From NCBI GenBank assembly GCA_031280145.1, contig JAITHB010000134.1, forward strand, positions 1 to 36,985: a DNA stretch of 36,985 nucleotides. Direction: 5' to 3'. Below, piece after piece: positions 30,867 through 36,985 of the stretch. Positions within the stretch are counted from its first letter, which is position 1; each line of letters opens with the position of its first letter. Source of the stretch: Oscillospiraceae bacterium. GTDB lineage: Bacteria; Bacillota; Clostridia; Christensenellales; Aristaeellaceae. Below the pieces are notes generated by a model, which was not told the DNA's origin, made no database searches, and worked only from the letters and a program-made list of their open reading frames with translations. Position numbers and translations under genes: made by a program.

Positions 30867-32378
30867 ATGAAGCGCGCACTGTCATTAATCTTAAGCCTCA
30901 CCCTCATCCTCGCGCTGTTCACAGGCGTGAACTTCGCAAGCGCGGCGGACGACTTCTCTCAGGAAGTCACCGTTCAGATAATGCTGCACGGCAGCAACGT
31001 TACCGACCCCGCGCCCGTCATTGAAAAAATCAACGAATACCTCAAAGAAAAGCTCAACATGAAGCTCGACGTCATCTGGGGAACATGGGCGGACTTCGAC
31101 CAGAATTCAGTCCTTATGCTCGCCGGCGGCGATCCGTGCGACATCTACTTCACCTGCTCATGGTCGGCAAACGAATACGCGTCGTATGCCCGCAACGGTT
31201 CGTTCCTGCGTCTTGACGACCCGGAGAACGACCTCATCGCGGCTTACGCTCCTGACCTGTTCAAATCCATCCCCGCCATTCTCGGCGAAGGCGCGTTGGT
31301 TGACGGCGCTTCGGGCGAAGGCATCTACGCCATTCCCGGTTACAAGGATTTCGCCCAGCTCTACACCTGGGACATAAACACACCCCTTCTCACCGAACTT
31401 GGCTATACCCTTGAAGATATCAAGTCGTACGCTGATTTCGGACCGCTTCTTGCCGCCGCGAAAGCCCTCAAGGGCGACAGCTTCTATCCGCTGTATGTGG
31501 AACAGGGCGTTATGCAGCGCTTCGTCCTCAATCTGGATATCGTCGACAGCAGCCTCCTTCTCGGACTGCAGTTCGATACGGAGAATCCATCCCAGACCGA
31601 ACCCATCATCAAGTCCGTATACGAAATGCCGGAATATAAGGCATTCGTAGAAAAGACTTACGAATACTCGCAGGCGGGATACATCAACCCCGTTCACGCT
31701 GTCGCCGAAGCCTCCAACTCCGAGCGCAGCAACGCGCAGCTTAACGGCGCGTACCTCATCGGAACGCAAGTTTACGCCCCCGGCTACGAAGCACAGGCAA
31801 GCGCGGAGCGCGGATTTGAAGTTTCATTCGTTCCGCTGCACACGCAGTATACGTCAATCACCTCGCTTCGCGGCGCGATGATGGCCGTTTCCGCATACTC
31901 CAAGCATCCCGAACGCGCGGTCGCTTTCCTCAACCTGCTTAACACCGATCCGTACCTCATGACGCTCATGGCGTACGGCGTTGAGGGCGTCCATTACACA
32001 ATCAACGCGGACGGTCTGCTTGAATTCACAGACAAGCACAACGACTACATGCCATGGCGCAACGGCATCGGCAACATCACGCTGCTCCCGCCGCAGGCCG
32101 CCGAAGGCGCGGACATTTGGGATAAGTACGCGGCTCAGGCTGAAGCGCAAGTTCTCCCGACAGGAACATGGTCGTTCGACCAAACGCCGGTCGCGAACGA
32201 GATGGCTGCGCTTGCGAACGTCGCGGCAGAATACACAGGCGGACTTACGGCCGGCACGGTTGACCCCGCGGTCGTTCTCCCCGAGTTCATCGAGAAGCTT
32301 AAGGCGAACGGAATCGACAAGGTCGTCGAGGAAGCCAACCGTCAGCTTCAAGAATATCTCGCCAATCAAGCTGATTAA
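30867..32378 (+). CDS. Extracellular solute-binding protein of the sugar importer (LplA type)
   Basis: 503 aa. Signal peptide about 1-27 (MKRALSLILSLTLILALFTG ... ASAADD). Binding-protein body with VQIMLHGSNVTDPAPVIEKI, MLAGGDPCDIYFTC, AIPGYKDFAQLYTWDINT and HPERAVAFLNLLNTDPYLMT. Members are normally lipoproteins, but no lipobox Cys is present, so it appears to be secreted by signal peptidase I. AAGGGAG before the ATG. It ends the operon before a strong terminator. Confidence 0.92.
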   Translation: MKRALSLILSLTLILALFTGVNFASAADDFSQEVTVQIMLHGSNVTDPAPVIEKINEYLKEKLNMKLDVIWGTWADFDQNSVLMLAGGDPCDIYFTCSWSANEYASYARNGSFLRLDDPENDLIAAYAPDLFKSIPAILGEGALVDGASGEGIYAIPGYKDFAQLYTWDINTPLLTELGYTLEDIKSYADFGPLLAAAKALKGDSFYPLYVEQGVMQRFVLNLDIVDSSLLLGLQFDTENPSQTEPIIKSVYEMPEYKAFVEKTYEYSQAGYINPVHAVAEASNSERSNAQLNGAYLIGTQVYAPGYEAQASAERGFEVSFVPLHTQYTSITSLRGAMMAVSAYSKHPERAVAFLNLLNTDPYLMTLMAYGVEGVHYTINADGLLEFTDKHNDYMPWRNGIGNITLLPPQAAEGADIWDKYAAQAEAQVLPTGTWSFDQTPVANEMAALANVAAEYTGGLTAGTVDPAVVLPEFIEKLKANGIDKVVEEANRQLQEYLANQAD

Positions 32379-32392
32379 TACAAAAGTATAAA

Positions 32393-32424
32393 AAAATGGG
32401 GCGGCAGCGATGCCGCCCCATTTT
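32393..32424 (+). terminator. Strong terminator of the sugar ABC operon
   Basis: Perfect 14-bp stem AAAATGGGGCGGCA / TGCCGCCCCATTTT with a GCGA tetraloop, 15 nt after the binding-protein stop. Confidence 0.9.
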
Positions 32425-32517
32425 CCTGCCCGATGATCGTACGACCCTGTTTGCCGCAGATATCGTATGCCATATACATTGTTATCACCTACGGTGCGGC
32501 GGCGACGTACGCGGTAC

Positions 32518-32614
32518 AGGCGGGCGATTGGAAATCGCCCCTACAGGGGTTTACAACATTCAATCGGGCAGATATCGTAAAATCTGTAGGGGCGACCGGC
32601 CTCGGTCGCCCGCG
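32518..32614. repeat. Modular palindromic repeat, spacer type A (copy 2, inverted)
   Basis: Palindrome GGCGGGCGATTGGAAATCGC, then spacer A reversed (GGGGTTTAC, CAATCGGGCAGATATCG, TAAAATCTGTAGGGG), then palindrome GGCGACCGGCCTCGGTCGCC. The spacer and the following CAATACATCGCCCG flank also occur at 6674-6790. The gap 32379-32786 contains only the terminator and these repeats. Confidence 0.8.
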
Positions 32615-32653
32615 GGTTTCAATACATCGCCCGAGTGATATCACCATACATAT

Positions 32654-32779
32654 GTAGGGGCGATTTCCAATCGCCCGCACGTTACGCGTACGACCCATTT
32701 CACCGCAGACAGACATACGTATCATACGGTGTGGCGAGGACGTACGCGTTACAGGCGGGCGATTGGAAATCGCCCCTAC
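32654..32779. repeat. Modular palindromic repeat, spacer type C (copy 2)
   Basis: 126 bp: GTAGGGGCGATTTCCAATCG at the left, its inverse CGATTGGAAATCGCCCCTAC at the right, and a centre with TTACGCGTACGACCCATTTC, GACATACGTATC and GACGTACGCGTTACAG. Related to 6844-6971 in opposite orientation. It ends 8 nt before the stop codon of the collagen-like gene. Confidence 0.8.
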
Positions 32780-32786
32780 AGGGGTT

Positions 32787-33491
32787 CTATTCCTCCGCCG
32801 CCTGAGGTGTATCCGACGCAGGTTCCGCCGCAGCGTCCGCTTCGCGTACGCCCGCCCTGTGCATCCGAACGGGGCAACTGTCGAGCTTCTTTACGGAGAG
32901 GTACGTGCCGGATTCAACGTTGAATATAGCACCGTTTTCGAGTATAACACTTATACTAACGGTATTGTTTGGAAACAACTTGAGGGAATAGTTTCCTGAA
33001 ACAATATTTTTCTGTCCGGCAACAAAATGTTTACTGACTACTGATTGCGGAACTCTAAATCCATTTACATAAATCACTAATCCAACAATGCCAGTCTGCG
33101 TTACTATTCCGTCAAGCTGGTAATTGATTTCGTAATCGCCGCTCCGTTGGATGTAGAACACATCTGCAACAATGCCAATATTTTTATTGACACCAAGAAT
33201 ATCAAACGGAATCGGTTGCTCGTCATAAAGACCTGTGCTATTATTCAAGCTTGCACCAGCTCCGCTATTATACGCATATCCATACGCGCACAGCCCAAAC
33301 ATAAAAGGCGCGGGACGTCCGTCCCTTCCCCTGTGGCCGCGTGGTCCGCGCGGACCCCTCGGTCCTTCCGGCCCTCTTCTGCCCGGAGGTCCCGGTATTA
33401 ACTGAAAGTCTTCAAGGTTGCATTGCCCGTGTTTCCTCGGGCGGTCGTTGTGTTCGTAGTATTCAAAATCGTAATCGTCATAGTGTGCCAT
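32787..33491 (-). CDS. BclA-like collagen-stalk protein with C-terminal beta domain
   Basis: 234 aa. Asp/Tyr-rich N-terminus (MAHYDDYDFEYYEHND), a short collagen stretch of about eight G-X-Y triplets (GPPGRRGPEGPRGPRGPRG then HRGRDG), then a ~130-residue beta-rich domain (NIGIVADVFYIQRSGDYEIN; GIVGLVIYVNGFRVPQS; SVISLVIL-like strands; VESGTYLSVKKL) like the TNF/C1q-type head of exosporium BclA proteins, and an Ala/Glu-rich tail. Probably a trimeric spore-surface protein. AAGGAG before the ATG. The stop lies close to a palindromic repeat, so the tail may be repeat-shaped. Confidence 0.8.
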   Translation of the reverse strand: MAHYDDYDFEYYEHNDRPRKHGQCNLEDFQLIPGPPGRRGPEGPRGPRGPRGHRGRDGRPAPFMFGLCAYGYAYNSGAGASLNNSTGLYDEQPIPFDILGVNKNIGIVADVFYIQRSGDYEINYQLDGIVTQTGIVGLVIYVNGFRVPQSVVSKHFVAGQKNIVSGNYSLKLFPNNTVSISVILENGAIFNVESGTYLSVKKLDSCPVRMHRAGVREADAAAEPASDTPQAAEE

Positions 33492-33608
33492 ATTGTACTC
33501 CTTATGGTTATAATAATAGATATATAAATAAGTTTCCGCGCTTTATGTCACTATCAGCATATGTCAAAACTTGTCCCGCGTTACTGCTTGTCACGGCGGC
33601 GCGCAAAA

Positions 33609-33634
33609 GATAAGGCGCATCGCTGCGCCTTATC
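33609..33634 (-). terminator. Terminator of the small membrane protein gene
   Basis: GATAAGGCGCA (33609-33619) pairs perfectly with TGCGCCTTATC (33624-33634) around TCGC; TTTTG follows on the minus strand. Confidence 0.8.
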
Positions 33635-33650
33635 CGTTGACAAATCTGTC

Positions 33651-34046
33651 TTACTTTTCGATGTGATACGTGTCGACGACTTCCTGCGCGTACACAGGGG
33701 CGACAGTCTTCACGACCTTCTTCACAACCGGAGTCACTATTTCGGTCTGGCTGCAAACGGGGGTCGCCTGAGGCGCGGGCGCGCACTGCGGAGCCGCGGC
33801 GTAGGTGATGACAGGACGGTTGTGCACCGCGCCGTACTGCACCTGTGGGCAGTGCTTCGCTTGCACATACATCGGATTCGCGGCACACTGCGCAGCAGGT
33901 ACGCACTTGGCGAGACGCTTCGCGGCCCAATCACAGATGTGGGTCTTGTAATAGTTCACGAGCTTCTTAATCGCCCAAACCAAAAGGATGAGAAGAAGCA
34001 GAATAAGAAGAATAAGAGCGATATTCTGAGTGATCCAAGCTAACAT
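33651..34046 (-). CDS. Small Cys-rich membrane protein of unknown function
   Basis: 131 aa. N-terminal transmembrane helix (about 8-27, NIALILLILLLLILLVWAIK), then a basic stretch (KKLVNYYKTHICDWAAKRLA) and an Ala/Pro/Cys/Gln-rich tail with five further Cys (KCVPAAQC, KHCPQVQYG, PQCAPAPQATPVC). GGGAGG is 11 nt from the ATG. It lies next to the collagen-like gene and has its own terminator. The tail looks like a coat or envelope protein, but no family is recognised. Confidence 0.7.
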   Translation of the reverse strand: MLAWITQNIALILLILLLLILLVWAIKKLVNYYKTHICDWAAKRLAKCVPAAQCAANPMYVQAKHCPQVQYGAVHNRPVITYAAAPQCAPAPQATPVCSQTEIVTPVVKKVVKTVAPVYAQEVVDTYHIEK

Positions 34047-34256
34047 TTATTATTAACCTCCCGCAATTGCGGCGGGCAGCCTTCCCGAAAATGATTGTCA
34101 AATTGAAAGTCAAGTTGAAGCAGTCAACGGGGAAACCACCCGTCCGTACGAACATACTTTTCTTAATACAGAAAGCGTCCGTTGGAATATATTATGCGCC
34201 TGTCCCAAAATGTGTGCGTGTGATACAACTTCTTCATTTGTGTTTATCGGCGCCGC

Positions 34257-34285
34257 TTGCCAAGCGTCTCGGTTTTGTATATTAT
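34257..34285 (+). promoter_or_regulatory. Sigma-A promoter of rhaA
   Basis: TTGCCA (34257-34262), 17-bp spacer, TATTAT (34280-34285), 31 nt before the ATG. The rest of the 270-nt gap (34047-34316) shows no gene. Confidence 0.7.
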
Positions 34286-34316
34286 GAGGACAATGAATAT
34301 ATCGTCGGAGGTATCT

Positions 34317-35588
34317 ATGGATAAAGACACGATTCTCAAAAACTATGACGGCGCGAAGCGGGCGTTCGCGTCGCTCGGCGTTTCAACCGACGCGGCTGTC
34401 GCCAAGCTTAAGTCTATTCCCGTTTCGGTTCACAACTGGCAGGGCGACGACGTGCGCGGCTTTGAAGGCGGAAGCGAAGCCAGCCAGAACCTCGTGACGG
34501 GCAACTATCCCGGCAGAGCGAGGAACGGCGACGAGATGCGCCGCGACCTCGAATTCGCGATGAAGTTCTCGCCTCTTACGCACAAGGTGAACATCCACAG
34601 CATGTACGCGGAACCCGCGGCGCGCAAGGACAGATGCGACTATGACATTGAAGACTTCTCAAAGTGGGTAAATTGGGCGAAAGAGAACAAGCTCGGACTG
34701 GACTTCAACGTATCATACTTCACCCACGCCATGATGAACGACGGCAACTCGCTCGCCTCCCCCGACAAGAAAACGCGCGATTACTGGATAAAGAACGGTA
34801 TCGCGGGGCGCAGGATTTCCGCGGAGATAGGGCGGCGGCTCGGGCAGGTCTGCATGAACAACCTTTGGGTTCCCGACGGAACGAAGGATATTCCCGCGGA
34901 TAAATACGCGTGGCGCAAGCGTCTGACCGACTCGCTGGACGAAATATATGAAGCGAAGTACGACGACGCGCACACTCTCGACACCGTCGAGGGTAAGGTG
35001 TTCGGCGTCGGCACGGAGTCGTTCGTCGTCGGCTCGCACGATTTCTACCTTGCGTACGCGCTGAAGCGCGGCGTTGGCGTTACGTTCGACACGGGGCATT
35101 ATCACCCGACGGAGGACGCGGCGGACAAGATTTCCGCGGTAGTGCCGTTTGTGAAGTGTCTGCAATTGCACCTGACGCGCGGAATCCGCTGGGACAGCGA
35201 CCACGTGCTGATACAGGACGATTCGCTGCGTTCCATCCTGCGCGAGATAAACCGCATGGACGCGTTCTCTACAACAGAAAATCCCGAAAACAAGGTGCAT
35301 GTTGGGCTGGACTACTTCGACGCGTCCATCAATCGTGTCGGCGCGTGGATTATCGGGCTTCGCGCCGCTGGCAAGGCGCTGCTCGCCGCGCTGCTCGAAC
35401 CGACGCGTCTCCTTCGCGAAGCGGAAGAGCGCGACGACAAGACCCTCCGTCTCGCGTTGACCGACGAGCTGAACAATCTGCCCGTGAACGCCGTATGGGA
35501 TTATGTGTGCGAAACGTCGGGGAGCGGCGGGCGCGAATGGATTGACGCGCTGAAGATATATGAAGCCGAGGTTCAGTTGAAGAGGTAA
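34317..35588 (+). CDS. rhaA: L-rhamnose isomerase
   Basis: 423 aa, family length. Interconverts L-rhamnose and L-rhamnulose in the cytoplasm with divalent metal. Motifs: PVSVHNWQGDDVRGFEGG near the N-terminus, KLGLDFNVSYFTHAMMNDG, LWVPDGTKDIPAD, ESFVVGSHDFYLAYA and GVTFDTGHYHPTE. Start at 34317 with GGAGG 5 nt upstream; the longer upstream frame crosses the promoter. It stands alone: no rhamnulokinase, aldolase or AraC/DeoR regulator is in the window, so the rest of the pathway must be elsewhere. Confidence 0.93.
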   Translation: MDKDTILKNYDGAKRAFASLGVSTDAAVAKLKSIPVSVHNWQGDDVRGFEGGSEASQNLVTGNYPGRARNGDEMRRDLEFAMKFSPLTHKVNIHSMYAEPAARKDRCDYDIEDFSKWVNWAKENKLGLDFNVSYFTHAMMNDGNSLASPDKKTRDYWIKNGIAGRRISAEIGRRLGQVCMNNLWVPDGTKDIPADKYAWRKRLTDSLDEIYEAKYDDAHTLDTVEGKVFGVGTESFVVGSHDFYLAYALKRGVGVTFDTGHYHPTEDAADKISAVVPFVKCLQLHLTRGIRWDSDHVLIQDDSLRSILREINRMDAFSTTENPENKVHVGLDYFDASINRVGAWIIGLRAAGKALLAALLEPTRLLREAEERDDKTLRLALTDELNNLPVNAVWDYVCETSGSGGREWIDALKIYEAEVQLKR

Positions 35589-35660
35589 TTGACAATAAGT
35601 TGGGTTCGGGCGGCATTCTGCCGCTCCGGGCTGTCGACAAGGCTTGACGGTGTTGTAAAG

Positions 35661-35793
35661 GACGGGCGAACGACCCACCCCGCCAAATCTGCGGATTTGT
35701 CGGGGACCCCGGGAGGCGGTCGCCCCTACAGGATGTATGCTATCGGTATACAGGAACTCAATATGCTGTAGGGGCGAGCCCCCGGCTCGCCCG
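35661..35793. repeat. Modular palindromic repeat, spacer type B, interrupted by the 40-bp palindrome
   Basis: Flank CTGTCGACAA and GTTGTAAAGG match the MITE-like element at 24726-24925, as does spacer B (TGTATGCTATCGGTATACAG) and the right palindrome GGGGCGAGCCCCCGGCTCGC. The left palindrome, intact at 24781 (GGGCGACCGCGGCGGTCGCC), is split here by the 40-bp palindrome (35675-35712). The right terminal inverted repeat is lost. The 294-nt gap 35589-35882 contains no gene. Confidence 0.8.
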
Positions 35794-35882
35794 CCCTCTG
35801 CAACACGAAAAGTTTTTGCATATAATTATGAGGTGCGTCACCCCAATTGCCCCTGCAATTAATGTATTCACAGATGAATCGT

Positions 35883-36389
35883 TTACGCGTCCAACGCCCC
35901 CTGCCGAAACTCCGTAGTCAAAAACTCAAACTTTGCGGCGGCGGCAACGCCAAGCGCTTCAGGCGAAACCTCCATCATAAGCCCCCGCCGTCCCGCCGAA
36001 ACCAATATTTTGGAAAGCTGAAGCGCGGTCGCGTCTATATATGTAGGATACTTCTTCTTCATGCCGAGCGGACTGCACCCGCCGTGGACGTATCCCGTCG
36101 CGGTGACGAGCAGATTCATCGGAAGCATCGCCATAGACTTCTCGCCCGTAAGCTCCGCGGCATAACGCATGTTCAAGTCTTTGTCTACGGGAATCACGAA
36201 CACATACCGCCCGCCGCTTCTGCCGACAGTCACCAGCGTTTTGAACACGAGATGGTACGGCATACCGAGGGCGTCCGCCGCGCCGATTCCGCTGTCAACA
36301 ATAAAAGCCGTGGGGAACGGCCGCGGATTCGCCGTGAACCCCGCGTTCTCCATAATACGCATCGCGTTGGTTTTATCGTAATCCGCCAT
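35883..36389 (-). CDS. ybaK: YbaK-type Cys-tRNA(Pro) deacylase
   Basis: 168 aa. YbaK/EbsC family of trans-editing enzymes that remove mischarged Cys from tRNA-Pro. Typical sequence: KTNAMRIMENAGF at the N-terminus, LVFKTLVTVG, PVDKDLNMRYAAELTGEKS, GYVHGGCSPLGMKKKYPTY and MEVSPEAL. GGAG 5 nt before the ATG. It follows the glutaredoxin-like gene by 14 nt, so they are co-transcribed. Confidence 0.93.
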   Translation of the reverse strand: MADYDKTNAMRIMENAGFTANPRPFPTAFIVDSGIGAADALGMPYHLVFKTLVTVGRSGGRYVFVIPVDKDLNMRYAAELTGEKSMAMLPMNLLVTATGYVHGGCSPLGMKKKYPTYIDATALQLSKILVSAGRRGLMMEVSPEALGVAAAAKFEFLTTEFRQGALDA

Positions 36390-36403
36390 AGCTTCTCCTT
36401 AGT

Positions 36404-36685
36404 TTATCCGACGACCTGCGCGTCGCCGCCGTACGCCCTTTGCAGAACAGACTCGACTATCTCGCGCGTCGCCGCGCCCTCGTGCAGCTTCGTTCCGTCC
36501 ATGAAGAACGTGGGTACGTAATAGTAATCATATTTGTTCGCAATGTCGGGGCGCTTGCGCTCGTTGATTCGCGTTATCTGAACCTGCGCAAGCTCGGGAC
36601 GCTCGCGGATGATATCCTCAAGCCATTTTTCCGCTTGGGCGCAAAACGGGCATCCGTCAAAATAGAAGTATGTTAGGTTTTGCAT
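36404..36685 (-). CDS. Glutaredoxin/thioredoxin-like protein
   Basis: 93 aa thioredoxin-fold protein with redox motif DGCPFCAQAEKW near the N-terminus and cis-Pro loop YYVPTFFMDG. Start at 36685 (MQNLTYFYF) with GGAGG 8 nt upstream; the ATG at 36691 is too close to that site. Likely a cytoplasmic thiol oxidoreductase; partner unknown. Confidence 0.85.
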   Translation of the reverse strand: MQNLTYFYFDGCPFCAQAEKWLEDIIRERPELAQVQITRINERKRPDIANKYDYYYVPTFFMDGTKLHEGAATREIVESVLQRAYGGDAQVVG

Positions 36686-36714
36686 ATTCATTCCTCCGTA
36701 TTTGTTTTGCTGAT

Positions 36715-36743
36715 ATTATACCTCAAAACCCACGGAATATGAA
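36715..36743 (-). promoter_or_regulatory. Sigma-A promoter of the glutaredoxin-ybaK pair
   Basis: Minus-strand TTCATA (36738-36743), 17-bp spacer, TATAAT (36715-36720), about 30 nt before the start. Confidence 0.65.
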
Positions 36744-36788
36744 CGTCCGCGTTACGAAACTAATGAACAAAATTTAGTTCAAAAGTAC

Positions 36789-36817
36789 TTGAATTCGTTT
36801 CGATTTGCTTGTATAAT
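36789..36817 (+). promoter_or_regulatory. Sigma-A promoter reading toward the window end
   Basis: TTGAAT (36789-36794), exactly 17 bp, TATAAT (36812-36817). A near-palindrome GAACAAAATTTAGTTC (36763-36778) lies between this and the divergent promoter at 36715-36743. Confidence 0.7.
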
Positions 36818-36906
36818 AGGTACAAAGGTTGTGTGACCTGCCATATATCATGGGTTTCTTGTTTCCCGTTCCCAAAACGAATCCAAAAGAAAGAGTGGAG
36901 AAAAAA

Positions 36907-36985
36907 ATGAAAACAGAATGCACCTCGCACCTCGCACCTCGCACCTCGCACCTCGCACCTCGCACCTCGCACCTCGCACCTCGCA
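36907..36985 (+). CDS. Possible ORF entering a heptamer repeat, 3' end outside window
   Basis: ATG at 36907 with GAGTGGAG upstream and a strong promoter 90 nt before it. It encodes MKTEC and then (TSHLAPR) repeated, because three 7-nt units give seven codons; no stop before the edge. It may be a gene start whose body was invaded by the repeat, or chance translation of a repeat. Product unknown. Confidence 0.3.
   Translation, partial: MKTECTSHLAPRTSHLAPRTSHLAPR
36921..36985. repeat. Heptamer array CACCTCG, at least nine units
   Basis: Identical 7-nt units to the last base of the window. In reverse complement (CGAGGTG) it belongs to the class seen at 29683-29731. The perfect identity suggests recent expansion, and it may be where the assembly broke. 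Confidence 0.9.

Noticed and set aside
36763-36778. GAACAAAATTTAGTTC as a LexA/SOS box
   Set aside because: The Gram-positive box is GAAC-N4-GTTC; here the half-sites are 8 nt apart. It may still be an operator for another regulator.

Overview
The window looks like a chromosomal segment of an endospore-forming, GC-rich member of the Clostridia, probably an uncultured gut-type lineage such as Christensenellales. This rests on gene content: a complete spoIIAA-spoIIAB-sigF operon, the dipicolinate synthase pair dpaA-dpaB behind a sigma-K-like promoter, cdaA-cdaR, tig-clpP-clpX, and two collagen-like (spore-coat type) genes. The lineage is an inference. No tRNA, rRNA, CRISPR array, phage or transposase gene was seen.

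Layout. 1-2282: a frameshifted collagen-like gene cut by the window edge, then a secreted SH3/peptidoglycan-binding protein. 2543-4975: a short tandem repeat, then c-di-AMP synthase CdaA and its partner CdaR. 5078-6516: the spoIIA operon, convergent with cdaR. 6674-9167: palindromic repeats, a P-loop kinase-like protein and CTP synthase. 9289-10739: dpaAB. 10858-16210 (minus strand): a sugar-acid type SDR, an M19 dipeptidase, clpX, clpP and tig. 16415-18127: a secreted SH3 protein and a HEPN/MNT toxin-antitoxin-like pair. 18220-22826: a short alanyl-tRNA synthetase, a YbjQ protein and the NfnA/NfnB flavoprotein pair. 22848-24662: a DUF3791-type two-gene module and an orphan amino-acid-type solute-binding protein. 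25018-28529: a BofC-like membrane protein, a tiny ORF, an LCP cell-wall ligase, a TrmH-type methyltransferase and a TIGR01440 protein. 28681-32378: a CUT1 sugar importer (two permeases plus binding protein, no ATPase). 32787-36685: a BclA-like collagen protein, a small Cys-rich membrane protein, L-rhamnose isomerase, a YbaK deacylase and a glutaredoxin-like protein. The window ends inside a heptamer repeat.

Two repeat systems fill almost every long intergenic gap. (i) A modular family of GC-rich palindromes with the signature GTAGGGGCGA...TCGCCC, about 13 palindromes in four clusters, recombining a few spacer modules. One cluster is bounded by 17-bp terminal inverted repeats inside a near-perfect direct repeat. 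A second 40-bp palindrome is found once between genes, once nested inside the first family, and once in frame inside nfnB. (ii) Degenerate 7-bp tandem arrays of three sequence classes at six loci, the last running off the window in an open frame.

The strongest protein-level anomaly is the CTP synthase: the glutaminase nucleophile Cys is Gly (ICLG became IGYG), while the rest of the enzyme is well preserved. Also notable are the 595-aa AlaRS with editing motifs and a Cys cluster but no C-terminal domain, and two solute-binding proteins without a lipobox.
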